A DNA stretch of 64,000 nucleotides from Jeotgalibacillus sp. ET6 (GCF_029667115.1 NZ_JARUIU010000001.1:62001-126000), one strand, 5' to 3'; counted from the first letter of the stretch, positions 35,721 to 44,999 are shown. The notes: generated from the sequence alone by a model not told the origin. Numbers and translations are program-made.

Positions 35721-37190
35721 ATGAGACTTTCAGAGCTGGTAAGCTGCCTTCCATTTTATGATATGAAAGGACCAACTTCTGATCCAGATATACAGGCGAT
35801 TTCACATCACCACAAAAATGTAAAAAAAGGAACACTCTTTATAGCAATGAAGGGAGAGCACAGGGATGGCAAGGATTTTATCCAGCAGGCAGTTCTAAAT
35901 GGAGCAGCAGCAGTCATTTGTGATCAGGAAATGACACTATCCATTCCTGTAGTACAAGTTAGGAATCCAAGGCATGCACTTGCTCAAATCGTTAATTTAT
36001 TTTACGGCTACCCAAGCTTTAAAATGAATATCATTGGTGTAACAGGTACTAATGGCAAGACGACCGTTTCCCATATGATTCAGTCTATTATTGAGACGGC
36101 CGGTGAGCATACAGGGGTTATAGGAACACTTTATATGAAACAGGGAACAGAATCGAAGGTAGCTGTAAATACAACGCCTGATAGTCTGCTTCTGCAGCAA
36201 ACACTTTGTGGTTTTTTAGAAAAAAAGGTGACGACTTCCATTATCGAAGTGTCGTCCCATGGATTGGCACAGGGAAGACTGTTCGGCTGTGATATTGACA
36301 TAGCGGTATTTACTAATTTAACACAGGATCATTTAGATTATCATGGGTCGATGGACCATTACCGATGGTCAAAAAGCCTTTTGTTTTCTCAGCTGGGTCA
36401 TCAGCACTACAATGGACTTCCGAAATTTGCGATCGTAAACGACGATGACCCTTTTTCAGATATGGTGAGGCAGGCGACATCTGCTCACATTATCTCCTAC
36501 GGTTTGCATGATAGATCAGACGTGTATGCAAGCAATATCCGGTACGGGAGGCATTCGACCGAATTTACCGCGCATACACCGGTAGAGTCAAAAACCATTA
36601 CACTGCCTGTTGTGGGGATTTTTAATGTTTATAATGCGCTTGCATCGATAGCTGCTACATTCGCGAGGAGAATTCCTTTGACAATAGCTGCAAACGGACT
36701 TGAGCAAATGCAGAGTGTACCTGGCAGATTTGAAATAGTGGAAGCAGAACAGCCTTATACGATTATTGTGGATTATGCCCATACGCCTGACAGCCTTGAA
36801 AATGTCCTGCAGGCGATTGTTAAAATGAAAGCTGCCAGAACATTCGTGGTGGTGGGCTGTGGAGGAGACAGAGACCGGAGTAAAAGGCCTCTGATGGCAA
36901 AAGTGGCGTGCGGTTATGCAACCGATGTAATTTTTACCTCAGACAATCCGCGATCCGAATCCCCGCTCGAAATTATTAGAGACATGGAAGATGGCGTCAC
37001 AGGTCAAACATATACCGTAATACCTGACCGTAAAGAAGCAATAGCTTATGCGATCAGCCAGGCAGCAGAAGATGATATTATCCTCATTGCGGGAAAGGGA
37101 CATGAAAAAGTTCAAATCATTGGAGAAACGTTGATCCCGTTTGATGACAAGCAGGTCGCTTATGAATTAGTCAAAGGGTCCACTTCTTAA
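35721..37190 (+). CDS. murE: UDP-N-acetylmuramoyl-L-alanyl-D-glutamate--2,6-diaminopimelate ligase
   Basis: Mur ligase of 489 aa adding the third stem-peptide residue. ATP loop GVTGTNGKTTVSHMI, the IIEVSSHGLAQGR and TNLTQDHLDYHGSM segments, and the DNPR motif (SDNPRSESP) that selects meso-diaminopimelate. This indicates a DAP-type cell wall. TAAGGAGTG fixes the start at ATG 35721. It follows spoVD by 72 bases. Confidence 0.97.
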   Translation: MRLSELVSCLPFYDMKGPTSDPDIQAISHHHKNVKKGTLFIAMKGEHRDGKDFIQQAVLNGAAAVICDQEMTLSIPVVQVRNPRHALAQIVNLFYGYPSFKMNIIGVTGTNGKTTVSHMIQSIIETAGEHTGVIGTLYMKQGTESKVAVNTTPDSLLLQQTLCGFLEKKVTTSIIEVSSHGLAQGRLFGCDIDIAVFTNLTQDHLDYHGSMDHYRWSKSLLFSQLGHQHYNGLPKFAIVNDDDPFSDMVRQATSAHIISYGLHDRSDVYASNIRYGRHSTEFTAHTPVESKTITLPVVGIFNVYNALASIAATFARRIPLTIAANGLEQMQSVPGRFEIVEAEQPYTIIVDYAHTPDSLENVLQAIVKMKAARTFVVVGCGGDRDRSKRPLMAKVACGYATDVIFTSDNPRSESPLEIIRDMEDGVTGQTYTVIPDRKEAIAYAISQAAEDDIILIAGKGHEKVQIIGETLIPFDDKQVAYELVKGSTS

Positions 37191-37222
37191 ATGACTGCCA
37201 CATAAAGCATCTGATCAATGAT

Positions 37223-37378
37223 TTTCCTTTATACAAAGTGATGACACTTTTAAAAGGAATAATTGACAGATGTTTTTTGCTATCCATATTAAATTTGTAA
37301 AGAAAAAATTCTTTACGTTCAGTTAATTCACTACTATTATAATATGGGGAGTTCTGATCATACGTAAACGGTCAGAAC
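37223..37378 (+). promoter_or_regulatory. murE-mraY spacer with three inverted repeats and a -10-like element
   Basis: The 246-bp gap before mraY contains (a) TTCCTTT..CAAAGTG / CACTTT..AAAGGAA (37224-37259), (b) GTAAAGAA-AAAA-TTCTTTAC (37297-37316), (c) TATAAT at 37338-37343 without a clear -35, and (d) GTTCTGA (37351-37357) with TCAGAAC (37372-37378). Hairpin (d) would lie in the leader of a transcript started at (c). None has a terminator-like T run except weakly (b). Confidence 0.5.
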
Positions 37379-37436
37379 ATGGTAAACTATCTGTAAAATG
37401 ATACATAGGTGTTGAATTTTGTTAGGAGGATCAAGC

Positions 37437-38411
37437 ATGTCAATTTGGGCAATATTTGCTGCTTTGTTTGGAGCTTTTTTTGTAACAGTAGCAGTGTCAC
37501 CACTTTTTATTCCATATTTAAGAAGATTAAAATTCGGTCAGAGCATACGTGAAGAAGGACCGGAATCCCATCAGAAAAAATCCGGCACCCCTACAATGGG
37601 CGGAATCATTATACTCTTCTCCATTTTAATTACCACTTTAGCAGTAGGAGCCTTGTGGAATATTCTTAACGTCACAATGTTTTTATTGTTAATGGTCACT
37701 ATTACATTTGGAATCCTTGGATTTCTGGACGATTTCATTAAAGTAGTAATGAAAAGAAATCTTGGTTTAACTTCTCTTCAAAAACTTATTGGGCAGATTG
37801 TCATTGCCATCATCTTTTATTTTATTTTTCAAGCCAATGGATTTTCGTCTGTTATCACCATTCCTTTTACAAACGTCGAATTTAATCTAGGCGTCATTTA
37901 TGTTGGGTTTGTGATTTTCTGGCTTGTCGGATTTTCAAATGCAGTCAATTTAACAGACGGTCTCGACGGTTTAGTTTCAGGAACAGCAGCGATTGCTTTT
38001 AGTGCATTTGCGATTATAGCGTGGCAGCAGGAACAGATTGCATTGACCGTTTTCTGTATGGCGGTTGTAGGGGCTGTGCTTGGATTTCTTGTATTTAATG
38101 CTCACCCTGCCAAGGTGTTTATGGGAGACACAGGTTCATTGGCTCTTGGAGGAGCAATCGGCACCGTTTCTTTACTTGCCAAGCAGGAAGTTTTGCTGCT
38201 TCTAATCGGTCTTGTATTTGTCCTTGAAACTCTATCTGTCATCATGCAGGTTACTTCATTTAAATTAACAGGCAAACGAATCTTTAAAATGAGTCCTCTG
38301 CATCACCACTTTGAGCTAGTCGGCTGGTCCGAATGGAAAGTTGTAACAGTTTTCTGGACTGCAGGACTTGTTGTAGGAATATTGGGCGTATGGATAGGAG
38401 TGTCTGGCTGA
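37437..38411 (+). CDS. mraY: Phospho-N-acetylmuramoyl-pentapeptide-transferase
   Basis: Integral membrane enzyme of 324 aa with about ten helices, making lipid I from UDP-MurNAc-pentapeptide and undecaprenyl phosphate. Signature segments: [23 protein letters not shown] with the catalytic Asp pair, [27 protein letters not shown] and the C-terminal [18 protein letters not shown] fixes ATG 37437. The stop overlaps the murD start (TGATG). Confidence 0.97.
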   Translation: MSIWAIFAALFGAFFVTVAVSPLFIPYLRRLKFGQSIREEGPESHQKKSGTPTMGGIIILFSILITTLAVGALWNILNVTMFLLLMVTITFGILGFLDDFIKVVMKRNLGLTSLQKLIGQIVIAIIFYFIFQANGFSSVITIPFTNVEFNLGVIYVGFVIFWLVGFSNAVNLTDGLDGLVSGTAAIAFSAFAIIAWQQEQIALTVFCMAVVGAVLGFLVFNAHPAKVFMGDTGSLALGGAIGTVSLLAKQEVLLLLIGLVFVLETLSVIMQVTSFKLTGKRIFKMSPLHHHFELVGWSEWKVVTVFWTAGLVVGILGVWIGVSG

Positions 38412-39760
38412 TGAAAAAAATCACAACATATCAAAATAAAAAAATATTAGTAGTAGGCCTGGCAAAAAGCGGGGTTGCCGCATCTTTGCTGCTTCACCGT
38501 CTGGGCGCTTTCGTGACCGTAAATGACTGGAAGCCGCTGTCAGAAAATAAAGAGGCGCAGTCTCTTTTAGATGCGGGAATTAAGGTTGTGTGCGGAAGTC
38601 ATCCAGTTGAACTGCTGGATGAAGGATTTGAATTAATCGTTAAAAACCCCGGTATACCCTATACGAATGATCTGATTAGAGGGGCGATTGAAAAAGGGCT
38701 GCCCGTGATTACAGAGGTGGAGCTGGCTTATCAAATTAGTGATGCACAAATGATTGGAATAACAGGGACGAACGGAAAAACAACAACGACTACCCTCGTG
38801 CATCATATGCTTGAGGCGGAAAAGAAAAAGGTTTACATGGCTGGAAATATAGGAACGGTGGCATGTGAAGTCGCTCAGGAAGCGGAAGAAAACGATACGA
38901 TGGTAGTGGAACTTTCTTCCTTCCAGTTGATGGGGATCGAAACGTTTAAGCCTTCTATTGCTATTATTACAAATCTATATGAAGCCCATTTAGACTATCA
39001 TTCCTCCGTACATGAGTACGCAGAAGCAAAAGCAGCTATCACGCGCAATCAGACAGAGGAGGACTATCTGATTGTAAATGCAGATCAGCCCGAATTGATG
39101 GACCTGATCGGGCGTACGAAGGCTCAGCTGCTCCCTTTCTCAACCAAAAATGAAGTCAGCGGCGGGTTGTATGTAATGGATAACGGCATTTATTTCAAAG
39201 ATGAATTTATTATCTCATTATCGGAAATTGTGCTTCCTGGTGCCCATAATCTTGAGAACATTTTATGTGCTATTGGGGCAGCGAAGCTATCAGGTGTCAG
39301 TAACCAAGCAATCACGCAGGTTCTGTCGACTTTTACAGGTGTTCGGCACCGGACGCAATTTGTCAGGGAGTGGAACGGAGTAAAGTTTTACAATGATTCA
39401 AAGGCCACCAATTCGCTCGCAACGAAAAGTGCGTTAAATGCATTTTCACATCCTACGATTCTTCTTTGCGGAGGACTGGACCGGGGCAGTGATTTTAATG
39501 ATCTTCTTCCATTTCTTACAAATGTCAAATCAATGGTGGCATTCGGTCAGACAAGTGAAAAAATGCTGGAACTTGGAAAGAGGGCAGGCATAAAAGAGCT
39601 GTGGTCTGTCAGCGGCGTAGAGGAAAGTGTTATCAAAGCTGCAGAAATTGCAGTTCCAGGTGATATTGTTCTGTTGTCTCCGGCATGTGCCAGCTGGGAT
39701 CAGCACCCGACCTTTGAAGTAAGAGGAGACATATTTATTGACGGGGTGAATAAGCTTTAA
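38411..39760 (+). CDS. murD: UDP-N-acetylmuramoylalanine--D-glutamate ligase
   Basis: Mur ligase of 449 aa adding D-Glu. N-terminal Rossmann-like KKILVVGLAKSGVAASLLL, ATP loop GITGTNGKTTTTTLVHHM, ELSSFQLMGIETF, and NDSKATNSLATKSALNAF followed by LLCGGLDRGSDF. It is translationally coupled to mraY by a one-base overlap; the longer frame from 38333 lies inside mraY and is not used. Confidence 0.96.
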   Translation: MKKITTYQNKKILVVGLAKSGVAASLLLHRLGAFVTVNDWKPLSENKEAQSLLDAGIKVVCGSHPVELLDEGFELIVKNPGIPYTNDLIRGAIEKGLPVITEVELAYQISDAQMIGITGTNGKTTTTTLVHHMLEAEKKKVYMAGNIGTVACEVAQEAEENDTMVVELSSFQLMGIETFKPSIAIITNLYEAHLDYHSSVHEYAEAKAAITRNQTEEDYLIVNADQPELMDLIGRTKAQLLPFSTKNEVSGGLYVMDNGIYFKDEFIISLSEIVLPGAHNLENILCAIGAAKLSGVSNQAITQVLSTFTGVRHRTQFVREWNGVKFYNDSKATNSLATKSALNAFSHPTILLCGGLDRGSDFNDLLPFLTNVKSMVAFGQTSEKMLELGKRAGIKELWSVSGVEESVIKAAEIAVPGDIVLLSPACASWDQHPTFEVRGDIFIDGVNKL

Positions 39761-39805
39761 AAGGGCGTTTACCTGCTCAATCTTTCACTGTGAGGCTAAA
39801 AGGTT

Positions 39806-40888
39806 ATGGACCGATGGCTCGTTGCTCTTGTCTGTTCCTGTGTGGTGTTTGGGATTGTCATGATTGATAGTGCAAGTTCGGTATGGGCGCTTGATCGTTT
39901 TGGAGATGCCCATTTTTTTTCGAAAAGACAAGCTATCTTTGCGGTGGCTGGAATTTTCCTGATGTTATTTTTAGCTAATTATAATTATTGGCAATGGAAA
40001 AAGTATGCTTGGTTTGTATACGGTGGAGGCATCTTGCTTTTAATACTGGTATTGATCCCCGGTGTGGGCCTGGTGCGTAACGGTTCACAGAGCTGGCTGG
40101 GAGTCGGCCCGTTATCGCTGCAGCCATCTGAATTTGCAAAAATTGGTGTATTGCTGCTGCTGGCAAAAAATTTAGAGGAAAGCCGGCATCCGGTTACTCA
40201 TTTCCGGAAAGGAATGGCGCCTCACCTATTTTTACTGCTTATACCCTTTGGCATCGTCATGCTGCAGCCCGATTTGGGAACAGGTACAGTCATATTAGGA
40301 ACGGGACTGGCCTTGCTTTTTTTAGCGGGAGCGCCATACCGGTTTTTTGCAGGTTTAATCTTCTTAGGTATTGCAGGTTTTGCTGCTTTAATTATCTCAG
40401 CTCCTTACAGGCTGCAGCGTATTGTCTCTTATCTGGATCCCTGGGAAGATCCTCTTGGTGCAGGATTCCAGATGATTCAGTCCTTGTACGCGATTGGACC
40501 CGGTGCACTATTCGGCTTTGGGCTGGGAGAAAGCAGACAGAAATACTTTTATCTGCCTGAACCTCAAAATGACTTTATATTCGCCATTGTCGGGGAGGAG
40601 CTTGGGTTTTTCGGAGGCGTTCTCCTTCTACTGATGTTCAGTGCAATCGTTTGGAGAGGAATCATTATCGCTTTGCATGCCCCTGATCAATTCGGACAGC
40701 TGCTGGCAGGAGGAATCGTTCTCATGATCGGAATACAGGTTATGATCAATGTAGCCGTTGTGATCGGACTCATTCCTGTTACAGGCATTACGCTTCCTTT
40801 TATGAGCTATGGGGGATCTTCTCTGGTTCTGGTATTGTTATCCTGCGGAATTTTACTTAATATCAGCAAGAACAAAAAAACATTATAG
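39806..40888 (+). CDS. spoVE: SEDS-family peptidoglycan polymerase SpoVE
   Basis: SEDS protein of 360 aa with ten membrane helices. Conserved blocks: RNGSQSWLGVGPLSLQPSEF, LLQPDLGTGTVIL-type segment MLQPDLGTGTV, EPQNDFIFAIVGEELGF with the catalytic-type loop Asp/Glu, and PFMSYGGSSL. In B. subtilis the member located here is SpoVE, partner of SpoVD in cortex synthesis, while FtsW is elsewhere; the name follows that context, and FtsW activity cannot be excluded. A terminator follows directly. Confidence 0.9.
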   Translation: MDRWLVALVCSCVVFGIVMIDSASSVWALDRFGDAHFFSKRQAIFAVAGIFLMLFLANYNYWQWKKYAWFVYGGGILLLILVLIPGVGLVRNGSQSWLGVGPLSLQPSEFAKIGVLLLLAKNLEESRHPVTHFRKGMAPHLFLLLIPFGIVMLQPDLGTGTVILGTGLALLFLAGAPYRFFAGLIFLGIAGFAALIISAPYRLQRIVSYLDPWEDPLGAGFQMIQSLYAIGPGALFGFGLGESRQKYFYLPEPQNDFIFAIVGEELGFFGGVLLLLMFSAIVWRGIIIALHAPDQFGQLLAGGIVLMIGIQVMINVAVVIGLIPVTGITLPFMSYGGSSLVLVLLSCGILLNISKNKKTL

Positions 40889-40902
40889 CATTCCTGGGCA
40901 GT

Positions 40903-40938
40903 AAAGCAGTTTGAGGTGTAACTCAAGCTGCTTTCTTT
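40903..40938 (+). terminator. Terminator after spoVE
   Basis: AAAGCAGTTTGAG (40903-40915) pairs with CTCAAGCTGCTTT (40922-40934, one G-T pair), then CTTT. It separates murB from the upstream cluster. Confidence 0.8.
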
Positions 40939-41153
40939 GCGTCTAAAACATTATGAAGTTCAAACATGGATGCTCATTCGCTGTTTTGAAGTGTATGCAT
41001 TTGGAATACTAATAAATTGAACACCACTATGCCCGGCACAACCATTCGGGAATTATCATTAACTAATAAAAAGAGATGCTCAGATAAAACGCAGACAGGT
41101 ACCCCAAAATCGTGTTTGTAGACTGATTTATTTTACATTTTAATGACGAAGGG
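40939..41153. other. Intergenic stretch at the usual place of murG
   Basis: In B. subtilis murG lies between spoVE and murB. The whole 381-bp space here (40889-41269) is too small for it, and I find no MurG-like motif (for example GGGTGGH) in any frame. The stretch is AT-rich with frequent stops and no recognisable feature. Confidence 0.7.
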
Positions 41154-41182
41154 TTTTCAGTTATATTTTCTTTGATTAGAAT
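41154..41182 (+). promoter_or_regulatory. Predicted promoter of murB
   Basis: TTTTCA (41154-41159), 17 bp, TAGAAT (41177-41182), about 88 bases before the murB start. A moderate match that fits murB being the first gene after a terminator. Confidence 0.45.
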
Positions 41183-41269
41183 AGTGTAGTATAGGGAAAG
41201 AACATACTCGTGGTCATTTATAGTCAAAGCAGTACACTGCGAATATCTGATGCTTTAAGGAGAGAAAGT

Positions 41270-42205
41270 ATGGAGAAGTTTATTAACGAAATAACAGCTG
41301 CAGAAATAGGGAAGATTTCTTCAGACGAACATTTAACTAATCATACAACGATGAAAGTTGGAGGCCCGGCAGAGATTTTCGTTGAGCCTGCTTCTATTGA
41401 AAAATTACAAACACTTATGAAGCTCATTAACCGGTATAATATAGATTGGCGGGTAATCGGCCGGGGGTCGAATTTGTTAGTAAGCGATAAGGGAATCCGC
41501 GGAGTAGTGATAAAGCTTGGAAAAGGACTGGATCATCTTGAAGTAGATGGGACCACCATTCGGGCTGGCGGGGGCTTTTCAATTATTGTTTTGGCCACTA
41601 AAATGGCACGTGAGGGGCTTAGCGGTCTCCAGTTTTCCAGCGGGATTCCGGGATCTGTTGGAGGTTCCGTCTATATGAATGCAGGTGCTCACGGCTCTGA
41701 TATATCAAAGGTGTTAACGAGAGCGCATATCCTGTTTCCAGATGGCAGTATGGAATGGCTCACAAATGAGGAAATGAAGTTTTCTTATCGTACTTCAATC
41801 CTTCAGGAAGAACGTCCCGGAATTGTAATAGAAGCAGAGTTTAAACTTACAGAAGCGACACCGGAAGAAATTAAAGCTGAAATGAAAAAATATAAAGACT
41901 ACAGAAAAGAAACTCAGCCATGGAACCACCCTTGTTCAGGAAGCATTTTCCGAAATCCTCTGCCTGAATATGCAGGTCAACTTATTCAAAGTGCGGGGTT
42001 AAAAGGCTTTCAGATAGGCGGTGCTCAAGTATCTGAACTTCACGGCAACTTTATCGTAAACGCAGGTGGAGCCACTTCTAAAGATGTTCAGGATTTAATT
42101 AAGCACATAAAACACACCATACTGGATGCAAACGGGGTTGAAATTGAAACAGAAGTTGAGTGGGTTGGAGAAGAAGCACCATTTAAAAACAAGCTTGATT
42201 CATAA
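41270..42205 (+). CDS. murB: UDP-N-acetylenolpyruvoylglucosamine reductase
   Basis: FAD enzyme of 311 aa reducing UDP-GlcNAc-enolpyruvate to UDP-MurNAc. Motifs: TTMKVGGPAEIFVEP, RVIGRGSNLLVSDKGIRGVV, FSSGIPGSVGGSVYMNAGAH, the PCSGSIFRNP segment with the catalytic Ser, and ELHGNFIVNAGGAT with a late catalytic residue region. The longer frame from 41210 includes promoter-proximal DNA; TTAAGGAG fixes ATG 41270. Confidence 0.96.
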   Translation: MEKFINEITAAEIGKISSDEHLTNHTTMKVGGPAEIFVEPASIEKLQTLMKLINRYNIDWRVIGRGSNLLVSDKGIRGVVIKLGKGLDHLEVDGTTIRAGGGFSIIVLATKMAREGLSGLQFSSGIPGSVGGSVYMNAGAHGSDISKVLTRAHILFPDGSMEWLTNEEMKFSYRTSILQEERPGIVIEAEFKLTEATPEEIKAEMKKYKDYRKETQPWNHPCSGSIFRNPLPEYAGQLIQSAGLKGFQIGGAQVSELHGNFIVNAGGATSKDVQDLIKHIKHTILDANGVEIETEVEWVGEEAPFKNKLDS

Positions 42206-42280
42206 AACCTGACTTGCTAGTGTCCGGATATGGACGGAATTAGATTGTGGTTTGTTCCAAAAAAGGGGAGTGTTGAATCG

Positions 42281-43093
42281 ATGGGCAGAAAGCCAGTCGT
42301 TTCACTTGAAGATCGAGTCCCACAGTTAAAACAGCGCAGAAGAAAAAAAGCAAATCGCCGTATGTTAGCTGTGGTGATGTTATTTGTATTAATTATTCTC
42401 GTCATCCTGTATTTCCAATCTTCATTCAGCAAGGTGCAGCAATTTTCGATTGAAGGAACAGAGTGGCATACGGATGAAAAAGTCATAGAAGCCACTGGTG
42501 TAAATATCGGGGATTCCTATTGGACTACTGATGCACAAGCTGTAGAAGACAGTCTGCTTTCACAATTGGAAGTGGAATCAGCGGAAGTAACAAAAAAATT
42601 TCCTACAACATTTACTGTTAAAATCAATGAGTATGACCACGTTGCATTTATTCAGCAGGATCAGCAATTTGTGCCCGTCCTTGAAAACGGGGCGTTAATG
42701 GATGCGGTGCCATCTAATGAACTGCCCAGTCATGCTCCGCTGCTGTTTGGGTTTGTTTCGGACTCTGTATTAAAAGAGATGGCAGGCGCTTTGTCCAAAC
42801 TCCCCGCAGAAGTACAGCAGTCGGTCTCAGAAGTCCACTTAACCCCAGATGATACAGATGCAGGCCATATCAGTGTATACATGAATGACGGATTTGAAGT
42901 TTCTGCTATTATCGACACGTTTGCCGAAAAAATGGAACATTATCCATCCATTATTACGCAGCTTGACCCGGATGTTAAAGGTATAATTGATCTGGAGGTT
43001 GGTTCCTATTTCCGCGCTTATGAAACTTCAAATGAAGAAGTTCAGGAATCAGTTGAAGATGAGGAAGCAGCAGGCGAAGAAGAGGGCCAATAA
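42281..43093 (+). CDS. divIB: Cell division protein DivIB (FtsQ)
   Basis: Bitopic division protein of 270 aa. A basic cytoplasmic N terminus (KQRRRKKANRR), one membrane helix (about 33-52), a POTRA domain (about 56-125, starting VQQFSIEGTEWHTDEKV) and a beta domain, ending in an acidic low-complexity tail (VEDEEAAGEEEGQ). It bridges FtsL/DivIC and PBP2B. GGGGAG upstream of ATG 42281 decides the start over ATG 42230. Downstream genes ylxW, ylxX and sbp of B. subtilis are missing or decayed. Confidence 0.92.
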   Translation: MGRKPVVSLEDRVPQLKQRRRKKANRRMLAVVMLFVLIILVILYFQSSFSKVQQFSIEGTEWHTDEKVIEATGVNIGDSYWTTDAQAVEDSLLSQLEVESAEVTKKFPTTFTVKINEYDHVAFIQQDQQFVPVLENGALMDAVPSNELPSHAPLLFGFVSDSVLKEMAGALSKLPAEVQQSVSEVHLTPDDTDAGHISVYMNDGFEVSAIIDTFAEKMEHYPSIITQLDPDVKGIIDLEVGSYFRAYETSNEEVQESVEDEEAAGEEEGQ

Positions 43094-43202
43094 TACTTTA
43101 AGAGACGAATTCTGTTAAATGGGAGCCTGGATTTATATAGCTGAACTTGCAACTTTTAATCATTTAATAAAAAAGCTGCTGTTGCAGGGATCTGTTTCAG
43201 CT

Positions 43203-43238
43203 GTCAACTATCAGGCTGGAGGAAAGCGGATTTCAGTT
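43203..43238 (+). pseudogene. Possible remnant of a DUF881 (YlxW/YlxX-type) gene
   Basis: Twelve codons reading VNYQAGGKRISV, closed by a stop at 43239. This resembles the VNEL..AGAKRISVN core of DUF881 proteins, two of which normally lie between divIB and sbp in Bacillus. The match is short and could be chance; the location is what makes it credible. The flanking 43094-43202 shows no gene. Confidence 0.3.
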
Positions 43239-43339
43239 TGAAACCCTGGTATTTAAGTAGGCTAATTTACCGATCTTTTACTATTGCAAGATAAACAGAT
43301 TACGAATAAATTGAGATTTCACTTTCCTCTTAAACTCCG

Positions 43340-43524
43340 CTGCAAGGGACTTATGTCTTTGGCAGCGGAACAGGATGGTCAAGTTTTAATTGACAGGATT
43401 TTTTTTAAAATCATACTTGCTGCAAGTTTGGCTTTTCTAGCCGTTCATCTTGGTGTAGACTTGTTAGTAACAGCCATTTTTGCATTCAGAGTGCGATTTC
43501 CAGCATATTGCTGTTGTTTACTGA
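43340..43524 (+). pseudogene. sbp: Frameshifted remnant of sbp (small basic protein, DUF1290)
   Basis: Three pieces in three frames keep the order of the Sbp protein. LQGTY is at 43340-43354. FFKIILAASLAFLAVHLGVD and then a diverged AIFAFRVRF run at 43401-43499, very close to Sbp (FNIILAISLAFLGVHLGVDL). After one extra base, QHIAVV at 43501-43518 is followed by a stop at 43522-43524. The N-terminal third is not recognisable. The gene lies directly before ftsA, exactly where intact sbp is found in Bacillus. An open frame from 43284 to 43577 crosses it but is an accident of decay. Confidence 0.8.
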
Positions 43525-43667
43525 ATGTTTTCACGAAAGTGGTCAGAAAGAAACTTGTAGCAGATACAGATTTATAAAAGCTTAAAGGCTTTTTTTGCAG
43601 AATAAAACAAACAAATAAAATTCGAGTAGTAAATAATTTGAATTGCTTTTGAGGGAGGTGCCACAGG

Positions 43668-44957
43668 ATGAATAATAATGAGTATTTTGTAAGTCTGGAT
43701 ATCGGGACATCTAATGTAAAAGTTATTATTGCCGAATTAGTACATGACTCTCTCAATATCATCGGAGTGGGAAATGTGCAATCTGAAGGGATACGTAAAG
43801 GATCCATCGTAGATATTGACGAAACGGTCAGATCCATCCAAAAAGCTGTAGATCAGGCGGAAAGAATGACAGGTCTTGATATACATAATGTTATAGTCGG
43901 GATTCCGGGAAATCATGTAACTCTTCAGCCCTGTCATGGAGTAGTGGCAGTGTCAACTGAAGATAAGGAAATCAGGGATGAAGATGTGGCACGTGTCATA
44001 GATGCCGCACAAGTCATGCCAATTTCTCCGGAAAGAGAAATTATTAATATTGTTCCAAGACAATTTATTGTAGACGGGCTTGATGAAATAAAAGATCCAA
44101 GAGGAATGATAGGGGTTCGTCTTGAAATGGAAGGCACCGTTGTCACCGGATCAAAAACGATGCTTCATAATATCCTTAGATGTGTGGAGCGGGCAGGACT
44201 TGAAATCGCAGACATTTTCCTGCAGCCGCTTGCTGCCGGAACAATTGCATTATCTAAAGATGAGCAGAGTCTTGGCACAGCCATCATTGATATTGGAGGG
44301 GGATCAACGAGCATAGCTGTTTTTGAACAGGGGAATCTTGTTGCTACTTCCATTGTGCCTGTCGGCGGTGAACATATCACTAAGGACCTTTCAATAGGAC
44401 TCAGGACGACGACAGATGATGCTGAATCTATAAAAGTTAAACATGGTCACGCATTCTATGATTATGCTTCCGAAGAGGAAGTTTTTAGTGTTCCAATCAT
44501 TGGAAGTGATCAGCATCAGCAATTTAACCAGCTTGAAATTTCTGATATTATTGAAGTAAGATTAGAAGAAATGTTTGATTTGGTAGTAAACGAATTAAAG
44601 AGATTAAATGTGCACTCTCTGCCGGGAGGATTTGTTTTATCCGGAGGAGTAGCAAACATGCAGGGAATCCTTGAACTTGGACAAGCAGTACTGCAAAATC
44701 AGGTGCGTGTAGCGATTCCAGATTATATTGGTGTCAGAGAACCACAATATACAACAGCTGTAGGCTTAATTAAATATGCTCATAAACACGCCAAGCTGCA
44801 GGGAAGGCTCGATAAGCAGCCTTCTGCATCCGAATACGAAGGTGCCGGTGATCATTCGTCAAAAAAACAACCGGACTCTAGACCAAAACAGCCCAAACCG
44901 AAGCAAAAGACCGAAGAAGGAAAATTCAAGAAGCTCTTAGGATACTTTTTTGAATAA
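43668..44957 (+). CDS. ftsA: Cell division protein FtsA
   Basis: Actin-like membrane tether of FtsZ, 429 aa. Phosphate-binding and SHS2 segments: VSLDIGTSNVKVIIAEL, HNVIVGIPGNHV, GTAIIDIGGGSTSIAVFE and GGFVLSGGVANMQGI. After a basic, proline-rich linker the protein ends in an amphipathic membrane-targeting helix (GKFKKLLGYFFE). GAGGGAGGTG lies upstream of ATG 43668; ftsZ follows after 42 bases. Confidence 0.96.
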   Translation: MNNNEYFVSLDIGTSNVKVIIAELVHDSLNIIGVGNVQSEGIRKGSIVDIDETVRSIQKAVDQAERMTGLDIHNVIVGIPGNHVTLQPCHGVVAVSTEDKEIRDEDVARVIDAAQVMPISPEREIINIVPRQFIVDGLDEIKDPRGMIGVRLEMEGTVVTGSKTMLHNILRCVERAGLEIADIFLQPLAAGTIALSKDEQSLGTAIIDIGGGSTSIAVFEQGNLVATSIVPVGGEHITKDLSIGLRTTTDDAESIKVKHGHAFYDYASEEEVFSVPIIGSDQHQQFNQLEISDIIEVRLEEMFDLVVNELKRLNVHSLPGGFVLSGGVANMQGILELGQAVLQNQVRVAIPDYIGVREPQYTTAVGLIKYAHKHAKLQGRLDKQPSASEYEGAGDHSSKKQPDSRPKQPKPKQKTEEGKFKKLLGYFFE

Positions 44958-44999
44958 CCTTTCAGAAAAAGTAATTTGGATGAATTAGGAGGACTTATG

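Noticed and set aside
43284-43577. Open frame of 97 codons between divIB and ftsA taken as a gene
   Set aside because: It crosses the sbp remnant in the wrong frame at both ends, has no ribosome site, and the codons outside the core (YCCCLLNVF) look random.
43445-43837. Minus-strand frame of 130 codons overlapping the start of ftsA
   Set aside because: Antisense to ftsA and to the sbp remnant, no ribosome site, composition unlike a protein.
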